A stretch of DNA of 64,000 nt from Cyclaneusma minus. Its lineage: Eukaryota; Ascomycota; Leotiomycetes; Marthamycetales; Marthamycetaceae. Location: NCBI GenBank assembly GCA_037179335.1, contig JAKZHN010000038.1, forward strand, positions 284,217 to 348,216, read 5' to 3'. The notes below the pieces were generated by a model. It saw only the letters and a program-made list of their open reading frames with translations, ran no database searches and was not told the DNA's origin. Position 1 is the first letter of the stretch. Each line of letters opens with the position of its first letter. Both the position numbers and the translations under genes were made by a program. This document shows positions 22,385-34,158 of the stretch, one piece after another.

Positions 22385-24035
22385 TCAGCCACTGCCCGTC
22401 TGGCTCTGCCCAAGAGCCATACTCCCGGGCGTACCATGGCCACTACTCAGCCCACCACTCCGTTTCTTTTCTTTCTTCGCCCAGCGCAGCCCACACGCAT
22501 TACATAACGTTTTGGGCCCGCTGGGCCCTTTTCGCCATTCGGGAGAATCGAGCGTTCCTGTATTTCCATATTAAGCATTCCAGTTCCATAGCATAGCGCG
22601 GGAAAGGGAGTGAAATTCAAACACTAATAGGGAGTTCAGGAGCAACTTACCACAATCAGTACAAACATATTCATCCGCCATCTTCAACTTCTTCTTTTTA
22701 TCCCCACGGTTCTCCTTATCACTTGGCATCGCAATACCGGCATCCCCCCGAACCAGTACCGCCCCTTGATCGCCCGTACTAATACCCTGACTCCTCTCAC
22801 CATCCTGATACCGCAGCCCCGTTAACATCTCGATAGTTTCAATATGTGTCGCGCCTTCATATCTCGCCATTTTATCATTTATTGTATCGGCATGTGCTCC
22901 CGCGTTCACTCCTTCCAAATTCTCTCTTGTCAAGGCAGCGGATGGTGAGGGCTTGGCGGGAGGTGGCATGGAACGCGAATCGGGATCGTTCGATAAACGT
23001 GCGTTTTGGGACATGGACATTGGGGTGCCGTCGGTTTCGGTTCCTTCAGAGGGTGTTATGTCGGAGCGCCCTTCTTGCTTCTTGAGCCAGTGTCGATGCG
23101 CGTCTTCGGCTTCTTCTGCTTCTTCGCGCTTTAGCTCTGCAATTCTCCGCATCAAGCGCTCGTTTTCGATTTTGTGTTCGAGGAAGGAATCAAGCAGCAT
23201 GGAGTTTTTCGTCGGATACGGACGCGCCATCATAAAGAAACCGCGACAGAAACCGGCTGCGTTGTTGGGACCAAAGGCGCCTGCTTCGGCCGTTAAATGC
23301 GGGTGGCCGTGCGACTCGAAGATCGTGTAGGTGCCGTCGGCTTTGCGGAAGCGGTAGAAGAAGCGTAATGTGTGGCCCGTGGCGATGCTCTCGTTGAATT
23401 CACGCACGAAGATACCGCTGTCGTCGGGGTGGATGAAGTCGACGATGAACTTACCGACCAGTTCTTCTTGTGCGTAGCCGGTGAGGGCCTTTCCGGAGGG
23501 CGAGATGTAGACGATGCGGCCGTCAGGAGTCAGGATGTGGAGAAAGTCTTTGAGCTCTTCGACAACTCGCTGTGACCAGTTGCGCCGCTTGGTGAATTCG
23601 GTCAATGTGCTGCCGCCGGTCTGGCCGGATTGGGCGCCGAAACCGGTAGGGAGGGGACCAGCCCCGGCGCCGGCTAAAGGGGGGTCTTGGTCGGCGGTGA
23701 CTTCGTCGCCTTGGGACGTGGAGTGGGCCATGGAGGCGGGCAGAGGTGGGTAGGTCTTAGGGGGCGAGGGGTTGTTGTCTTCCAGGGCGCTCATGTCGAG
23801 GGTCATAGGCATGGGGTCGAAGGAGTCGAGCATGCTGTCGTCGAGCATGCCGCCCATGGAGGAGTCGCTCGCCATCTGCGGCGGTAGTTAGCGAGCTGCT
23901 GGACGATGGTGGGACAGTCGCGATGCAGAACCATACCTGCGGGTTCAGGGTGTTAACACCCCCCATGACCCCGTAGTACATGGCCGGATCTATATTTATG
24001 CTCGGGACGTTCGGATTCGGGGGACCCTGGGACAT
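22385..24035 (-). CDS. wc-2: White collar 2-type PAS/GATA transcription factor
   Basis: Three exons (24035-23937, 23875-22651, 22557-22385; introns 61 and 93 nt) encode 498 residues. The PAS domain (about residues 135-245) contains DFLHILTPDGRIVYISPSGKALTGY and GKFIVDFIHPDD. The C-terminal GATA zinc finger, EYVCTDCG/TLDSPEWRKGPSG then PKTLCNACGLRWAKKEKK, is rebuilt only when the last intron is removed, between the two Cys pairs. This order (one PAS, coiled helix, single finger) is that of WC-2, which partners the blue-light receptor WC-1 in fungal photo- and clock responses. WC-1 is not in the window. Intron retention would end the protein 27 codons later, without the finger. Confidence 0.95.
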
Positions 24036-24921
24036 GTTGATGAAAGCTTGTGTTTGTGCCAGTGCTTCAATCTCTCGGCTCTCGCATCAAGTGTACCTCT
24101 CCACCGTCATGCTCCTGAGGCGAATGGTGATTGATAAATGAGTGGACGGAGTTAAGGTGGTGGTATATGCTTGGGATGGGGGAGAGTCGATTTGCCGGCC
24201 GTGCGTTCAATTCCGCAAGTCGATAAAGCGTCTGCCGATCCGCTCTCCTTGTGGCAATCGCGTGGCTTATGCAAGTGTTGAAGCTTTTAGAGTACCAGGA
24301 ACCAAAAACCCAAGCTTTGACTACCGCTGGTTCCACGGAAGAGAGCTCCGCTGACCGTGGTGACTTGATGCATTAGCACATGACCATTTCTGCTTAGTAG
24401 TTGTGTATATATATTTTATGGAATTCTCGAGCCATTCCTGTCTGATGCACGATCCCGACAACCAGCTTTCATACCTTATCGATAAAGAATGCGAGAGCTT
24501 CTACGCGTCACGGACCACGCGCCAATAAAATAAAGCGAGCACCAAGTGGATTTGAGCAGTCTATCGGTCCTAGATAGAAGGTGGAAAATTGAGAATCGAG
24601 AATTTGAGATCACCTTGAAAATCAAAACTGATTCTGGAGAATTTGTTCACGCATGAGAAAATACGAAGAAGGTACTCTAGAGGCTAGAGCTCACTTGCCG
24701 CTAAAACGCGTCCAGTATCGCGTCAATAAACGTCCTTTCAGCCTCGTTCCGCCTCGGCTGCAGCGGCTACAATAAAACAACTACATGTACATGGTCCTTC
24801 ACCTTTCAACATTCGACACCTTTAGTCGTTTCCTACATCTTGTGTTGCCAGGCCCGCCACTCTAAGTCTATGGAAAGGAACAGCTGACTTTCTCCGCTAT
24901 TTCAGAGGCAAGCCGGTCAAG
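24036..24921. other. Divergent promoter region of wc-2 and RAD50
   Basis: Intergenic between two divergently transcribed genes. I see no gene or clear repeat; the A/T-rich part around 24580-24660 has GAGAATTTGAG-like words only loosely similar to the 19-bp family. Confidence 0.5.
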
Positions 24922-27900
24922 ATGTATGTCCCTGAACCTTCCTATCTGTCGTTCTGCTCTTCTGTTTCGACGACTGACTTTTGTGAAGGTGTAAGTGAAG
25001 CTCGCCACCAAAACCCGTTCTTGAATATACCGTCTCCGGATCTCGACTGACCGTGCTCCGCAGCCTCGATCGAGAAGCTCTCAATCCAAGGGTCAGTACA
25101 TCTGTCATTCCACCTATGATCTCGGCGTCTCTCCTAACAGAACCCACAGCATCCGGTCCTTTTCCCACTCCCACGCCGAGTCACTGAGATTTGAAACCCC
25201 TCTGACTCTTATTGTTGGCGACAATGGGTCCGGCAAAACCGTATGTGGCGGAAACTAGGCCTCGCTTCGACACCGTGCTAAAAATTGGCAGACCATCATC
25301 GAATGTCTCAAGTATGCCACGACCGGTCAGTTGCCGCCAAACAGCAAGGGCGGTGCCTTCATCCACGATCCAAAGGTCAGCTAAGCTCTTGATCCCTGGG
25401 CATTCGTTGCTGACTACCTACTTGTAGGTAGCGGGCGAAAGCGACATTCTCGCACAAATCAAGCTGAAGTTTCGTGGCAACACTGGCGCACAATTCATGA
25501 TCACGAGGAGTCTGGAGCTCAAGCTCAAGAAGACGACGCGCACGATGAAAACCCTTGAAGGCCAGTTGGTAATGCTGCATAATGGAGAGAGGACGAGCAT
25601 GTCTTCGCGTGTGGCTGAACTGGATACAATAATGCCGCAGACCCTGGGAGTGGCCACTGCAATTCTCGATAACGTCATCTTCTGCCACCAGGACGAGTCC
25701 TTATGGCCTATGAGCGAACCGTCGGCGTTGAAGAAGAAGTTCGATGAAATTTTCGAGGCTCTCAAATACACGAAGGCCATCGATAACATCAAGCTCCTGA
25801 GGAAGAACTTGAATGCTGAGCTAAACACCCAAAAAGCTCTGGAAACAGTCGCCAAGGCGGACAAGGACAAGGGAGACAAGGTCAAGAGGGCGTCTGAGGC
25901 CCTTCACGACGAGATTGAGCAACTGAAGACAAGGGCCAGACAGATCAATGCAGAGCTCGAGCAAGCTGCGGAAATCGCCCAGGAGAAGAGAGAAGAGATG
26001 GAGCAGTATGCTGGCATCTTGAGCAAGCTAGAGATAAAGAGAACCCGGGCAAAAGAGCGTGAATCGGACGTGGCAGATCTAAAGACCACTCTGGACGAGC
26101 TACCTGATTCTAGTGAGCAACTACAAAACACTCTGGCCGAATACGAAGATCGTATGATGGCACTCAGGGAGCAAGAGAAGGAGTACGTTGAACAGTATCG
26201 GCGAGTCCAGGAAGAGGTCAATCATGTTCGAGCCACGTTGCAAGGCAAGTTGGCTGAGCAGGGCAATTACCAAGCCCGGAAAGAGAATCACGAAAGACAG
26301 ATAGAACTGAGGAAGCAGTTGGTCCAGGATGCAGCTAGAGAACATGCCATCCGCGGCTACGAAGGGGCTCTGAGTGAAAGCCAGATACAAGAGTTCGTCG
26401 AAAAGGTGTCAAAGTTGTCACGCGAGAAAAAGCGAGAGTTGGAGCGCATACAGGCGAAGACTCAGGAGGAACTCAGAGAGGCCCAGTCAGCTCTGGCAGA
26501 GCTTCGGTCACAACAAGCTGCAAAGTCGGAGTCGAAGAAGTCAGCAAACCAATCCATCGCTGCCAATAACCGAAATTCCCAGCAACTCCAGCGTGAAATT
26601 GACCGCATCCCGTTCGATGAGGGCGCAATAGCCGTTCTAGAGTCTTCACACAAAGAACTGAAAGCAAACCACGAGAAAGCCATAGCTGATCAAACCGCTG
26701 CTAATCTGGACGAGAAACTCCGTGCCGAGAACAACAACTTGAGAGACTTGGAAGCCGAAAATGAAAGAATAGGCCAAGCTCTAACGCAGAGTATGCTCTA
26801 TGTACAAGATCGGGCGGAATTGGAGCACATCAAAAAGGAGCTGAAAGCCCGAGAGCATAGCCTGGACGCAATGATCAAGACGCATAAGGCGAAAATCGCA
26901 GCCCTTGTTGGTGACAACTGGAGGCCCGATAATGTTGAACTCAAGTTTCAAAGAGTCCTGGGTGACAGAGATCAAGAACTGGTTACCGCTCAGAAAGCGC
27001 GAGCTGATGTGGAACGCCAGCATCAGAAGGTGGCACTCAGTCTATCAACCGCTCGTGAAACAAGGAAACGAAAACAGGCCGAACTCAAGAATTGCGAGAA
27101 GAAAGTGTGTGACGCTCTTGCTACTGAGGATGCTCCACTCGCCAGCGCCGAAAGCTACCCCGATGAGCTTGAACAGATTCAGCAAAGCAGGGACAAAGCG
27201 AAGTCTAACGTCGGGAATTACCAGTACCTCGCAGAGTTCTGGAGTAGGTGTATCAAGACGGCTGAGAGGAAAAACATGTGCCATGTCTGCGAAAGGAACT
27301 TCGATCCCAGCGAGCGTTCACCGGCCGTGGAGAAATTGAGAGCTAAGCAGGCAAAAGCTCTGAAGAACGCCACAGAGGACTGGCTGGCGTGTGCTGAGCA
27401 AGAGCTTCAGAGTGCACGCGAGGTAGGGCCACAGTACGAAACTTACATGCGTTTAAAGGGAGAATTGCCTGCCCTTGACAAGGACATAACGGAGCTGGAG
27501 AGTCAGTCAAATTCTTTCCTCAGAGACCTTGAAGAGAAAGACGCCCACGTGCAGGAGCAAGAGTCGATGAAGAGAGATGCCGAATCACTGAGCAATACCA
27601 TCAGCAATATCATCCGTTATGCCGCCGACATTCGGTCTCTCGGGGAGGACATCGAGCGATTGTCGACACAACAAAAGTCTTCCGGCGTGTCGGCTTCTGT
27701 AGACGACCTACGAGACGAGCAGAGTAAATGCAATGAACAGCTGCGAGCCGTCAGGAAGTCTATCGAGAAATTGAAGGACGAGAAAGAGAGGCTTCGAAAT
27801 GCCGTCAATAATTTTCAGTTCCAAGAACAGGAAGCTGCTAATAAACTCAGCAAAGCTCAGTACCAGCTAGAGAAAAAGCAGGGCCTGGTCTCACAAGTTC

Positions 27901-29192
27901 AAGCTCTACAGCAATCCAACGCCGATCATCGCAAGAACATTGAGCAGGCTGATGAGGACCTCGAGTCGCTAGTCCCACAGCTACAGCAGGCAAGTGCTAA
28001 ATGTGACGATATCACGAGTCGTGGCCATACCAGTGAGAACCGTGTCAGAGATGACAGTGCGAAGCTCTCCGATACTGTGCACAGGTTTAATCTCGCGAAT
28101 TCCGACATTGAAAAGTACATCCAGGAAGGAGGTCCTGGTGAACTGGCGAGATGTCGTCGTGCCATCGAGAACATCGAGCTGGATATTAAGCGTCACGAGG
28201 AAGACATTCAACAGATCACCAACAAAGCCAATAAGATCAAGAAACAAGTCGGAGACAGTGAGCAGACGAAGAGAAATATCGCTGATAACTTGAGGTATCG
28301 CAGAAATATTAACGAGCTGCGCAAGCTCCAGACGGACATTGCTCAGCTGGAATCGCAGAACGCCGATGAAGATCACAAGCGGCTAACCCGCGAAGTCTTG
28401 AAGTGGGACTCAAAGTGCCAGAAGCTGACGGCCGAGAGAGGCCCGATAATGGGCTCCATAAGAGCAAAAGACGATGAGCTGGGAAGGCTTCTGACAGATT
28501 ACGATACCGACTACAAGGATGCCCGAGCCAAATATCGTGAAGCGCATATCAAAGTGGAAACTACCAAAGCAGCCATCGAAGATCTGGGTCGCTATGGCAC
28601 AGCTCTTGATCAGGCCATCATGAAGTATCACTCCTTGAAGATGGAAGAGATCAATCGCATAGCGGGCGAGCTCTGGCAAAGTACATACAAGGGCACCGAC
28701 GTCGACAAGATCCTCATCAGATCGGAGCCCGAGACTACCAGTAAGAGAGCCTACAACTATCGCGTGTGTATGGTCAAGGGGGACGCCGAGATGGACATGC
28801 GAGGCCGCTGCAGTGCTGGACAGAAAGTGTTAGCTAGCATTATCATTCGCTTAGCTCTGGCAGAATGTTTTGGTGTCAAGTGTGGAGTAAGTTTCCCTAG
28901 TCCAACCAGACTCATATTCTGATGCTAACTTCAAGGCGCGCAGCTCATCGCTCTGGATGAGCCTACGACGAATCTGGATTTACAAAACATCAAGAGTCTG
29001 GCTGAATCGCTGAACACCATAGTCAAGGCACGCATGCAGCAGACCAACTTCCAGCTTATTGTCATTACGCACGACGAGGAGTTCCTGAGATCGATGGGCG
29101 TCTCTGATTTCTGCGACCATTACTTCCGCGTCAGTCGAAACGAGCGCCAGAAGAGCGTTATTGAGCGTCAGTCGGTTACGAATCTGCAGTAA
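24922..29192 (+). CDS. RAD50: DNA double-strand break repair ATPase RAD50
   Basis: Coding exons from the conserved N-terminus are 25064-25091, 25150-25240, 25292-25375, 25428-28886 and 28944-29192, giving about 1,303 residues plus the start. Walker A is GDNGSGKT, split by an intron before TIIECLKYATTG; the Q-loop region, two long coiled-coil arms, the zinc hook CHVC (in KNMCHVCERNFDPSE), the signature MRGRCSAGQKVLASIIIRLAL and Walker B LIALDEPTTNLD all follow in order. It is the ATPase of the Mre11-Rad50-Nbs1 complex. The first exon is unresolved: either a 22-codon leader exon (24922-24988, donor GTGTAA), or a start codon interrupted at AT/GTATGT with a 2-nt micro-exon giving M-S-S-I-E-K-L-S. 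The second matches the usual protein N-terminus better. Confidence 0.95.
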
Positions 29193-29612
29193 TAGCACCA
29201 CCACTGCACGGCCTTTTCACTCACGCACTTCACTTAGTGGCTCTACATTAGCCCCCGATGTCTTTCGGTTACGCGGAGCTGCTGTCTCATCAGGTCTGAT
29301 GATGGGTTGATGCTGAACGGACCTTGATTACAGTCCCGGTGCCTGCGGAAACGTTAGGGAAGTATGGTCACTATCTCGGAAAGGAGTTATGCATAGCTAG
29401 GAGTTTTGGGAACGGCACAAACGGATGCTTTGCAAAAGATATTGCTTCATGTAACCACAACTAGCAACACGAGCTACAGAAGAAAAGACATATGAATCCA
29501 GTCAACATTTCCCCAAAAGAATGACCCAGTTACTCCTTTTCCAAGCTGCTAACAAATTCCACTTCGTTTTCCATCCCACTCCAAAATTCCCAATCCGTCC
29601 GTCCGATGAAAA
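29193..29612. other. Intergenic region (convergent)
   Basis: 3' flanks of RAD50 and the unrecognised 570-aa gene. Nothing else is seen. Confidence 0.55.
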
Positions 29613-31422
29613 TTAAAGATCAATCTCACCCCTCGCCCGATACTCCTCCACCCTCTCCATGACAGAGTGAAAATTATCTTTAAGCCACCGCAACAACTCA
29701 TCCAGCGTCGCCTCCTTGAGATCCCCCAACTGGCCCCGCAGGTCCCCTGCCGCAATCCGTTCCTTAATATAGTCTACCGAGCCATATTTCCATGCCACTG
29801 CTCCTCCTACCACTGTACCCAAAGACGCCAGCGTCAGCGTCTTCACCACCCAGTTTTCCCACACCCTGAACTTCGCTTCTTGCAAATGTTCGGACAACAT
29901 CTCGTTGTATCCTAGCTCTTCGCGCACCTTAGCATTGTCATAACCGTAGTAACAAACCACTTGACTTCTCAGCAATTCGGCAACGCGGAATCCATCTTCG
30001 TCGCCATCGTCCCGGCCGTTGCCTGCCTTGTATCTGTCGACTCTAGGCGCGACGGCGAATTTCACCAGAGCGCGGCGAACAGGATTCTTTCTCCGCACTT
30101 CAGCAGCCTCTTGCTTCGCCTGTTCTGGAGTTTTGCGTAAGCTACCATCAGGATTCCTGGTCGTGCCAGACAGACCGTTTGGAACGCCCGTAATAGGCGG
30201 CAAGACAGGCGTTCTTTTGATATGATGAGCTTTGCTCGATTGGTAAAAGCCAAGACCGAGAGAAGAGTGGTCAGTGTCGGAAAAGGGGTCGTTGGGACGG
30301 TCCCAGACTGTGTAGAGAATGGTAGGGGAGAGGCGGATGTGGACGTGCAGGCGGACGGCGTAGGTAATGAGGGCTTGGATGCCGGTGTTGAGCTCGGAGA
30401 CGCTGGGGTTGCGGTATCCTTCGGGGGCGGAGGGGCGGAGGGGGAGGGATGTGAGGTGGAGGAAAAGGGGGAGGAAGAGGAGCTCGATGCGCTTGGTGAG
30501 GATGGTGACTTCGCGGAAGAAGTTTAGGGGGATGAGTTGGTTTCCGAGGAGGACGCGAGTGCTGTTGGCGCGGTGAGCGGTACGGGCGAATCCTGGGGGT
30601 AAGGATTAATATATTGTGAAGGATATCTCAAGGGAATGGAAGAGACCAGATGACTGGACGAGAAAGGGGGGAAAGGAGAACGGGCATACCTTCAAGACCA
30701 ACAAGCGCCTTTTCATTCAGTAGCAACATCTCCTTCTGCGTCTCACTCGCACCAAACAAATCCTCCTGCAACACCCTGACATCCAAAATCCGATTCATAA
30801 TGCCCGCAACCAACCACTTCCTCTGCTCCGGCTCCAGCAGCAACGCATCCCACCCCCCATCTTCAGGATCCGTCCCTGCCGTCATCCCCGCATAATTAAC
30901 AAACTCCTTACTCATCTTCACCCACGGACTAAACTTCGCCTCCGGCATCACACTGTACTGAAACTCAAAAAACTTCCCTGCAAAGCCCTCTACCAACTTA
31001 AACAACACCTTGAACTCCTGCGCAAACCACTTATCATCCTTATCCTCCTTCGGTACGCTCTCGCCTAGGAAATCCTTGGTCATAAAATCCGGATCGCGCG
31101 CGCGTTTTTGCGCTGCCTGTTCCTCGGGCGCGATGAGCGAGGGGGGAAGGACGGGGAGATTGTCAACGCTGGGCGCGGGCTTTTTGGGGATTTCCATGGC
31201 TGCGAGAGGCTCGATGATTGCCAGGGTGTCGTCGAGGCGTTGGCGCATTGGGCGCGTCATGCAGCCGGGGCGCCGGAAGTCGCGGACTGGGTCGATGGTC
31301 CCGAATTTCTGGTCGTTGATGAGGCTTTGCAGCTTGCTGAAGGAATCACGAGCTGTTGTTTTGATTTTGCGAATCACCTCCTTCTCGACCTGGATTTTGG
31401 GCTCTCCATAGAGGGACACCAT
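29613..31422 (-). CDS. Conserved-looking fungal protein of unknown function, probable membrane association
   Basis: Two exons (31422-30690 and 30592-29613; 96-nt intron, acceptor TTACCCCCAG) encode 570 residues in one continuous frame. I do not recognise the family. The N-terminal half is charged and helical (PKIQVEKEVIRKIKTTARDSFSKL; CMTRPMRQRLDDTLAIIEPL). The middle has a hydrophobic stretch (RIELLFLPLFLHLTSLPL). The C-terminal part has a second (VVKTLTLASLGTVVGGAVAW) followed by an amphipathic acidic/basic end (LLRWLKDNFHSVMERVEEYRARGEIDL). Two hydrophobic segments suggest an organellar or envelope membrane protein; that is inference. Codon use and splice signals look like its neighbours, so I take it as a real gene. 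Confidence 0.72.
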
Positions 31423-32004
31423 CTTGACGAGTTGTGGGGGGTGAGATCGGGAGATCTCAGCAAGTGTTTCGTGTTATTCTTCAACGGCTGTTGAGAGAGT
31501 TGGCCTGAACAACTTTAACAAAATGATTCTTGGGTAGAGAATCAGGATTTAGAAGCAGAGCAGAATTGGGGGGCGGTCATGGAATAAAGAAATCTTTCTT
31601 GGTGGGGAACAAGACGGACGCAAAGGTTTGGCCGCATTCTTCGTGCCGAAAACAGAGACGGATAAAGAATGGATGGTGCTGGATTCGGCGACTGCAACAC
31701 CAACAACACACAGGCGAAGAAACGACTCGATGCGACAGAGAAGAAAAAGATACTACTAACACTTAACAGATAAACTCCCAACTGGAAAAAGGGACGATGC
31801 AGCAAACACCTGGTAGAAATCCAGGGGTTAATTCCGATTTGAAACCCAAGGACTGGGAGAGACTCAAATAGTTAGAAGACAGGCTATTAGATCTTGCACG
31901 CAGAACTTCTTCGGAAAAATTGCCCGCATCAAAGCTTTGAAGAGACAACAGACTCAGCCCTACATCCCATCAGTCAAGTCGTCTCCAACGTCCAAAGCCT
32001 TGTC
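31423..32004. other. Intergenic region
   Basis: Promoter of the unrecognised 570-aa gene and the 3' flank of the RidA-family gene. Nothing else is seen. Confidence 0.55.
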
Positions 32005-32652
32005 TCACAAATGCGCAGTACACTCAATCTCGACGTCAGTCCCCAGCGGCAACTGATGCACCGCAACACATGTCCGACACTATTACCGTTAGCAATCACA
32101 AGTTCCAATCCACAGGTAACATGTTAACATACCGGCTTAGGCTCCTTGCTAAAAACGCGATCGTAAACCTTGTTCATAGCCGCAAAATCCTCCATATTGG
32201 TCAAGAAAATGTTCACCTTGACCACATTCTCAATATTGCTTCCTGCAGCTTCCAGGACCGCGCTTAAATTCTTCAGCGCTTGTGCCTAGATTACAACAAT
32301 CGTCAATCACCGTTCTCCAACCGCCATGAAGGGTGTCAGGAAGTTAGAAACTTACAGTCCGATCCCCAACACTCCCTTCAACAACCTTCCCAGTCTCGAC
32401 ACTCATCCCAATACTCCCACTACAATAAACCATGCCACCACATTTAACAGCCTGGCTGAAAAAGGGCATTGGAGGGGGTGCGTTTTTGGTAAGCACTGCT
32501 TCCTTGGCAAATCCGCCTTGGGTTGATGGACCGAGAGACATGGTGCGCGAGGATTGAGTGTCGAAATTCATGGTGTCGTTGTGGGAGATGTAGTAGAGGA
32601 CGGAGAGGATGGTGACAAGTACTGTGCTTGCAATAGGGAGAGATATTCCCAT
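32005..32652 (-). CDS. RidA/YjgF/Hmf1-family protein with an N-terminal hydrophobic segment
   Basis: Three exons (32652-32356, 32285-32133, 32079-32005; introns 69 and 53 nt, all phase 0) encode 174 residues. The RidA domain runs from about residue 48 to the end: AVKCGGMVYCSGSIGM, AQALKNLSAVLEAAGSSIENVVKVNIFLTNMEDFAAMNKVYDRVF, then CRTCVAVHQLPLGTDVEIECTAHL, with the conserved Arg (CRTCVAV) and Glu (EIECTAH). RidA enzymes hydrolyse reactive enamine/imine intermediates such as 2-aminoacrylate. Unusually, the first ATG adds SLPIASTVLVTILSVLYYI, a potential membrane anchor or targeting segment; internal ATGs (MNFDTQ, MSLGPS) would give a soluble form. Confidence 0.9.
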
Positions 32653-33231
32653 GGGTGTTGAGTTGTCGTTGTCCAGCGTTCCTTGGTGTTGGTGGGGTCG
32701 TGGGAGCGGAGATCCGAGATCAGATCTAGGCGGGCCGCGTAGAGACTGGAGGTTTTGTAGAGGGGATTACTCACAGATCGCGGGATATCTGCAAGTTGGT
32801 CCCGCCGATGGGATGACGATAATTAAGGCATGGTTGCATGGAGGCTGCACTTTACGTTTCACCCTTGCTTTGGCAGATGTGAAACAAATCGTCAATGTTC
32901 CCCTCCCGCTCCACTTTGGAGTGTGGGGGCTAGGCTCGGCGGTCGACGGAGACCTGGTGTTTTGCCAACATGTATAACCCAGGTTTAGTGTCGTACAATT
33001 CTAAAGACGATTAGTACCAAAGGGCTCATTCCGGTTCGAGAAGAACCATGGATGATATGATTTCCAAGTCCATGGTTGCCGATTGCTTGGAGATCTAAGC
33101 TTTTCACCCGGGCCGAGGTTATAAACCCCGCCCTCAGTCCGATATAAACCTGGGGAAGCAGTTCCATACAATCAAAGCCAAAGTTAGCTTCAGTCCAGTC
33201 TATTCCATTTTTGCTCCATCATCTTTCCACA
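32653..33231. other. Divergent promoter region
   Basis: Between the RidA-family and enoyl-CoA hydratase genes. No gene, repeat or RNA is recognised. Confidence 0.55.
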
Positions 33232-34158
33232 ATGTCGTCTCTGCCACGAGCATACCACGAACTGCCCTTCCAACAAATCCGTCTCTCTCACGTGCCCGCC
33301 TCCTCTCCCACGCCAACTCCCGTAATCCTGCTCACGCTCTATCGACCCGGGCATAACAATGCATTTACCGGTGTCATGATGGGCGAGCTCGAGTCCGCCT
33401 ATGCCACGCTTTCGACCGATCCGCGCGTCAAATGCGTCGTCGTAACCGGCCATGACAAGATGTTTTGCGCCGGCGCCGACTTGCAGGAGGGCTTCAAACA
33501 TCCCGAGACAGAAAACGCCCGCACGCATCGTGACGGCGGAGGCCGCGTAGCTCTCGCTGCCTACCGCTGCTCTAAGCCCGTCATAGCCGCCATCAACGGG
33601 AGCGCCGTCGGAGTTGGTATCACCATGACACTCCCCATGTCCATCCGGATCGTGAGCGAGAAGGCCAAAATCGGGTTCGTCTTCGGCCGGCGCGGAATCG
33701 TTTCAGAAGCATGTTCGAGCTTTTTCTTGCCACGATTGACTGGATATGGAAGAGCGCAGCATTTGATGACGACGGGGGCTGTGTATCCGGCAACGTCGGG
33801 CTTGTTCGATGGTTTATTTTCGGAGGTGCTACCAACGGAAAAGGTGCTGCCTCGGGCGTTGGAGATTGCAAAAGATGTTTCGAAGAATGTTAGTAGCGTG
33901 AGTGTGCAGCTGATGAAGGAGATGATTTGGAGGAATCCGGGGACGGCGGAAGGGACGCACTTGCTGGATTCGAAGTTACTCATTGAGTTGTTTAGGGGGA
34001 AGGATAACGAGGAAGGAATAAGATCGTTTTTCGAGAAGAGACCTGCGAATTTTACTGGGACGATGGAGAAGGATGCGCCAGCTGCTTGGCCGTGGTGGGA
34101 GGCTGTGGATACGACGTTACCGGAGTATATGAAGCCCAAGGTGGGCTCAAAGTTGTAA
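33232..34158 (+). CDS. Peroxisomal enoyl-CoA hydratase/isomerase family protein
   Basis: This is a single exon of 308 residues. The crotonase fold is evident: VILLTLYRPGHNNAFTG, the oxyanion-hole strand MFCAGADLQ, the second loop KPVIAAINGSAVGVGITMTL and RGIVSEACSSFFLPRLTGYGRA, where the Glu of SEACSS is at the position of the catalytic acid of isomerase/hydratase members. The C-terminus is SKL, a type 1 peroxisomal targeting signal, so fatty-acid beta-oxidation in peroxisomes is likely. Whether it acts as hydratase or delta3-delta2 isomerase cannot be decided from sequence alone. Confidence 0.92.
   Translation: MSSLPRAYHELPFQQIRLSHVPASSPTPTPVILLTLYRPGHNNAFTGVMMGELESAYATLSTDPRVKCVVVTGHDKMFCAGADLQEGFKHPETENARTHRDGGGRVALAAYRCSKPVIAAINGSAVGVGITMTLPMSIRIVSEKAKIGFVFGRRGIVSEACSSFFLPRLTGYGRAQHLMTTGAVYPATSGLFDGLFSEVLPTEKVLPRALEIAKDVSKNVSSVSVQLMKEMIWRNPGTAEGTHLLDSKLLIELFRGKDNEEGIRSFFEKRPANFTGTMEKDAPAAWPWWEAVDTTLPEYMKPKVGSKL

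Noticed and set aside
24570..24660. Another possible 19-bp array
   Set aside because: GAGAATTTGAG-like words occur, but no consistent period is seen.
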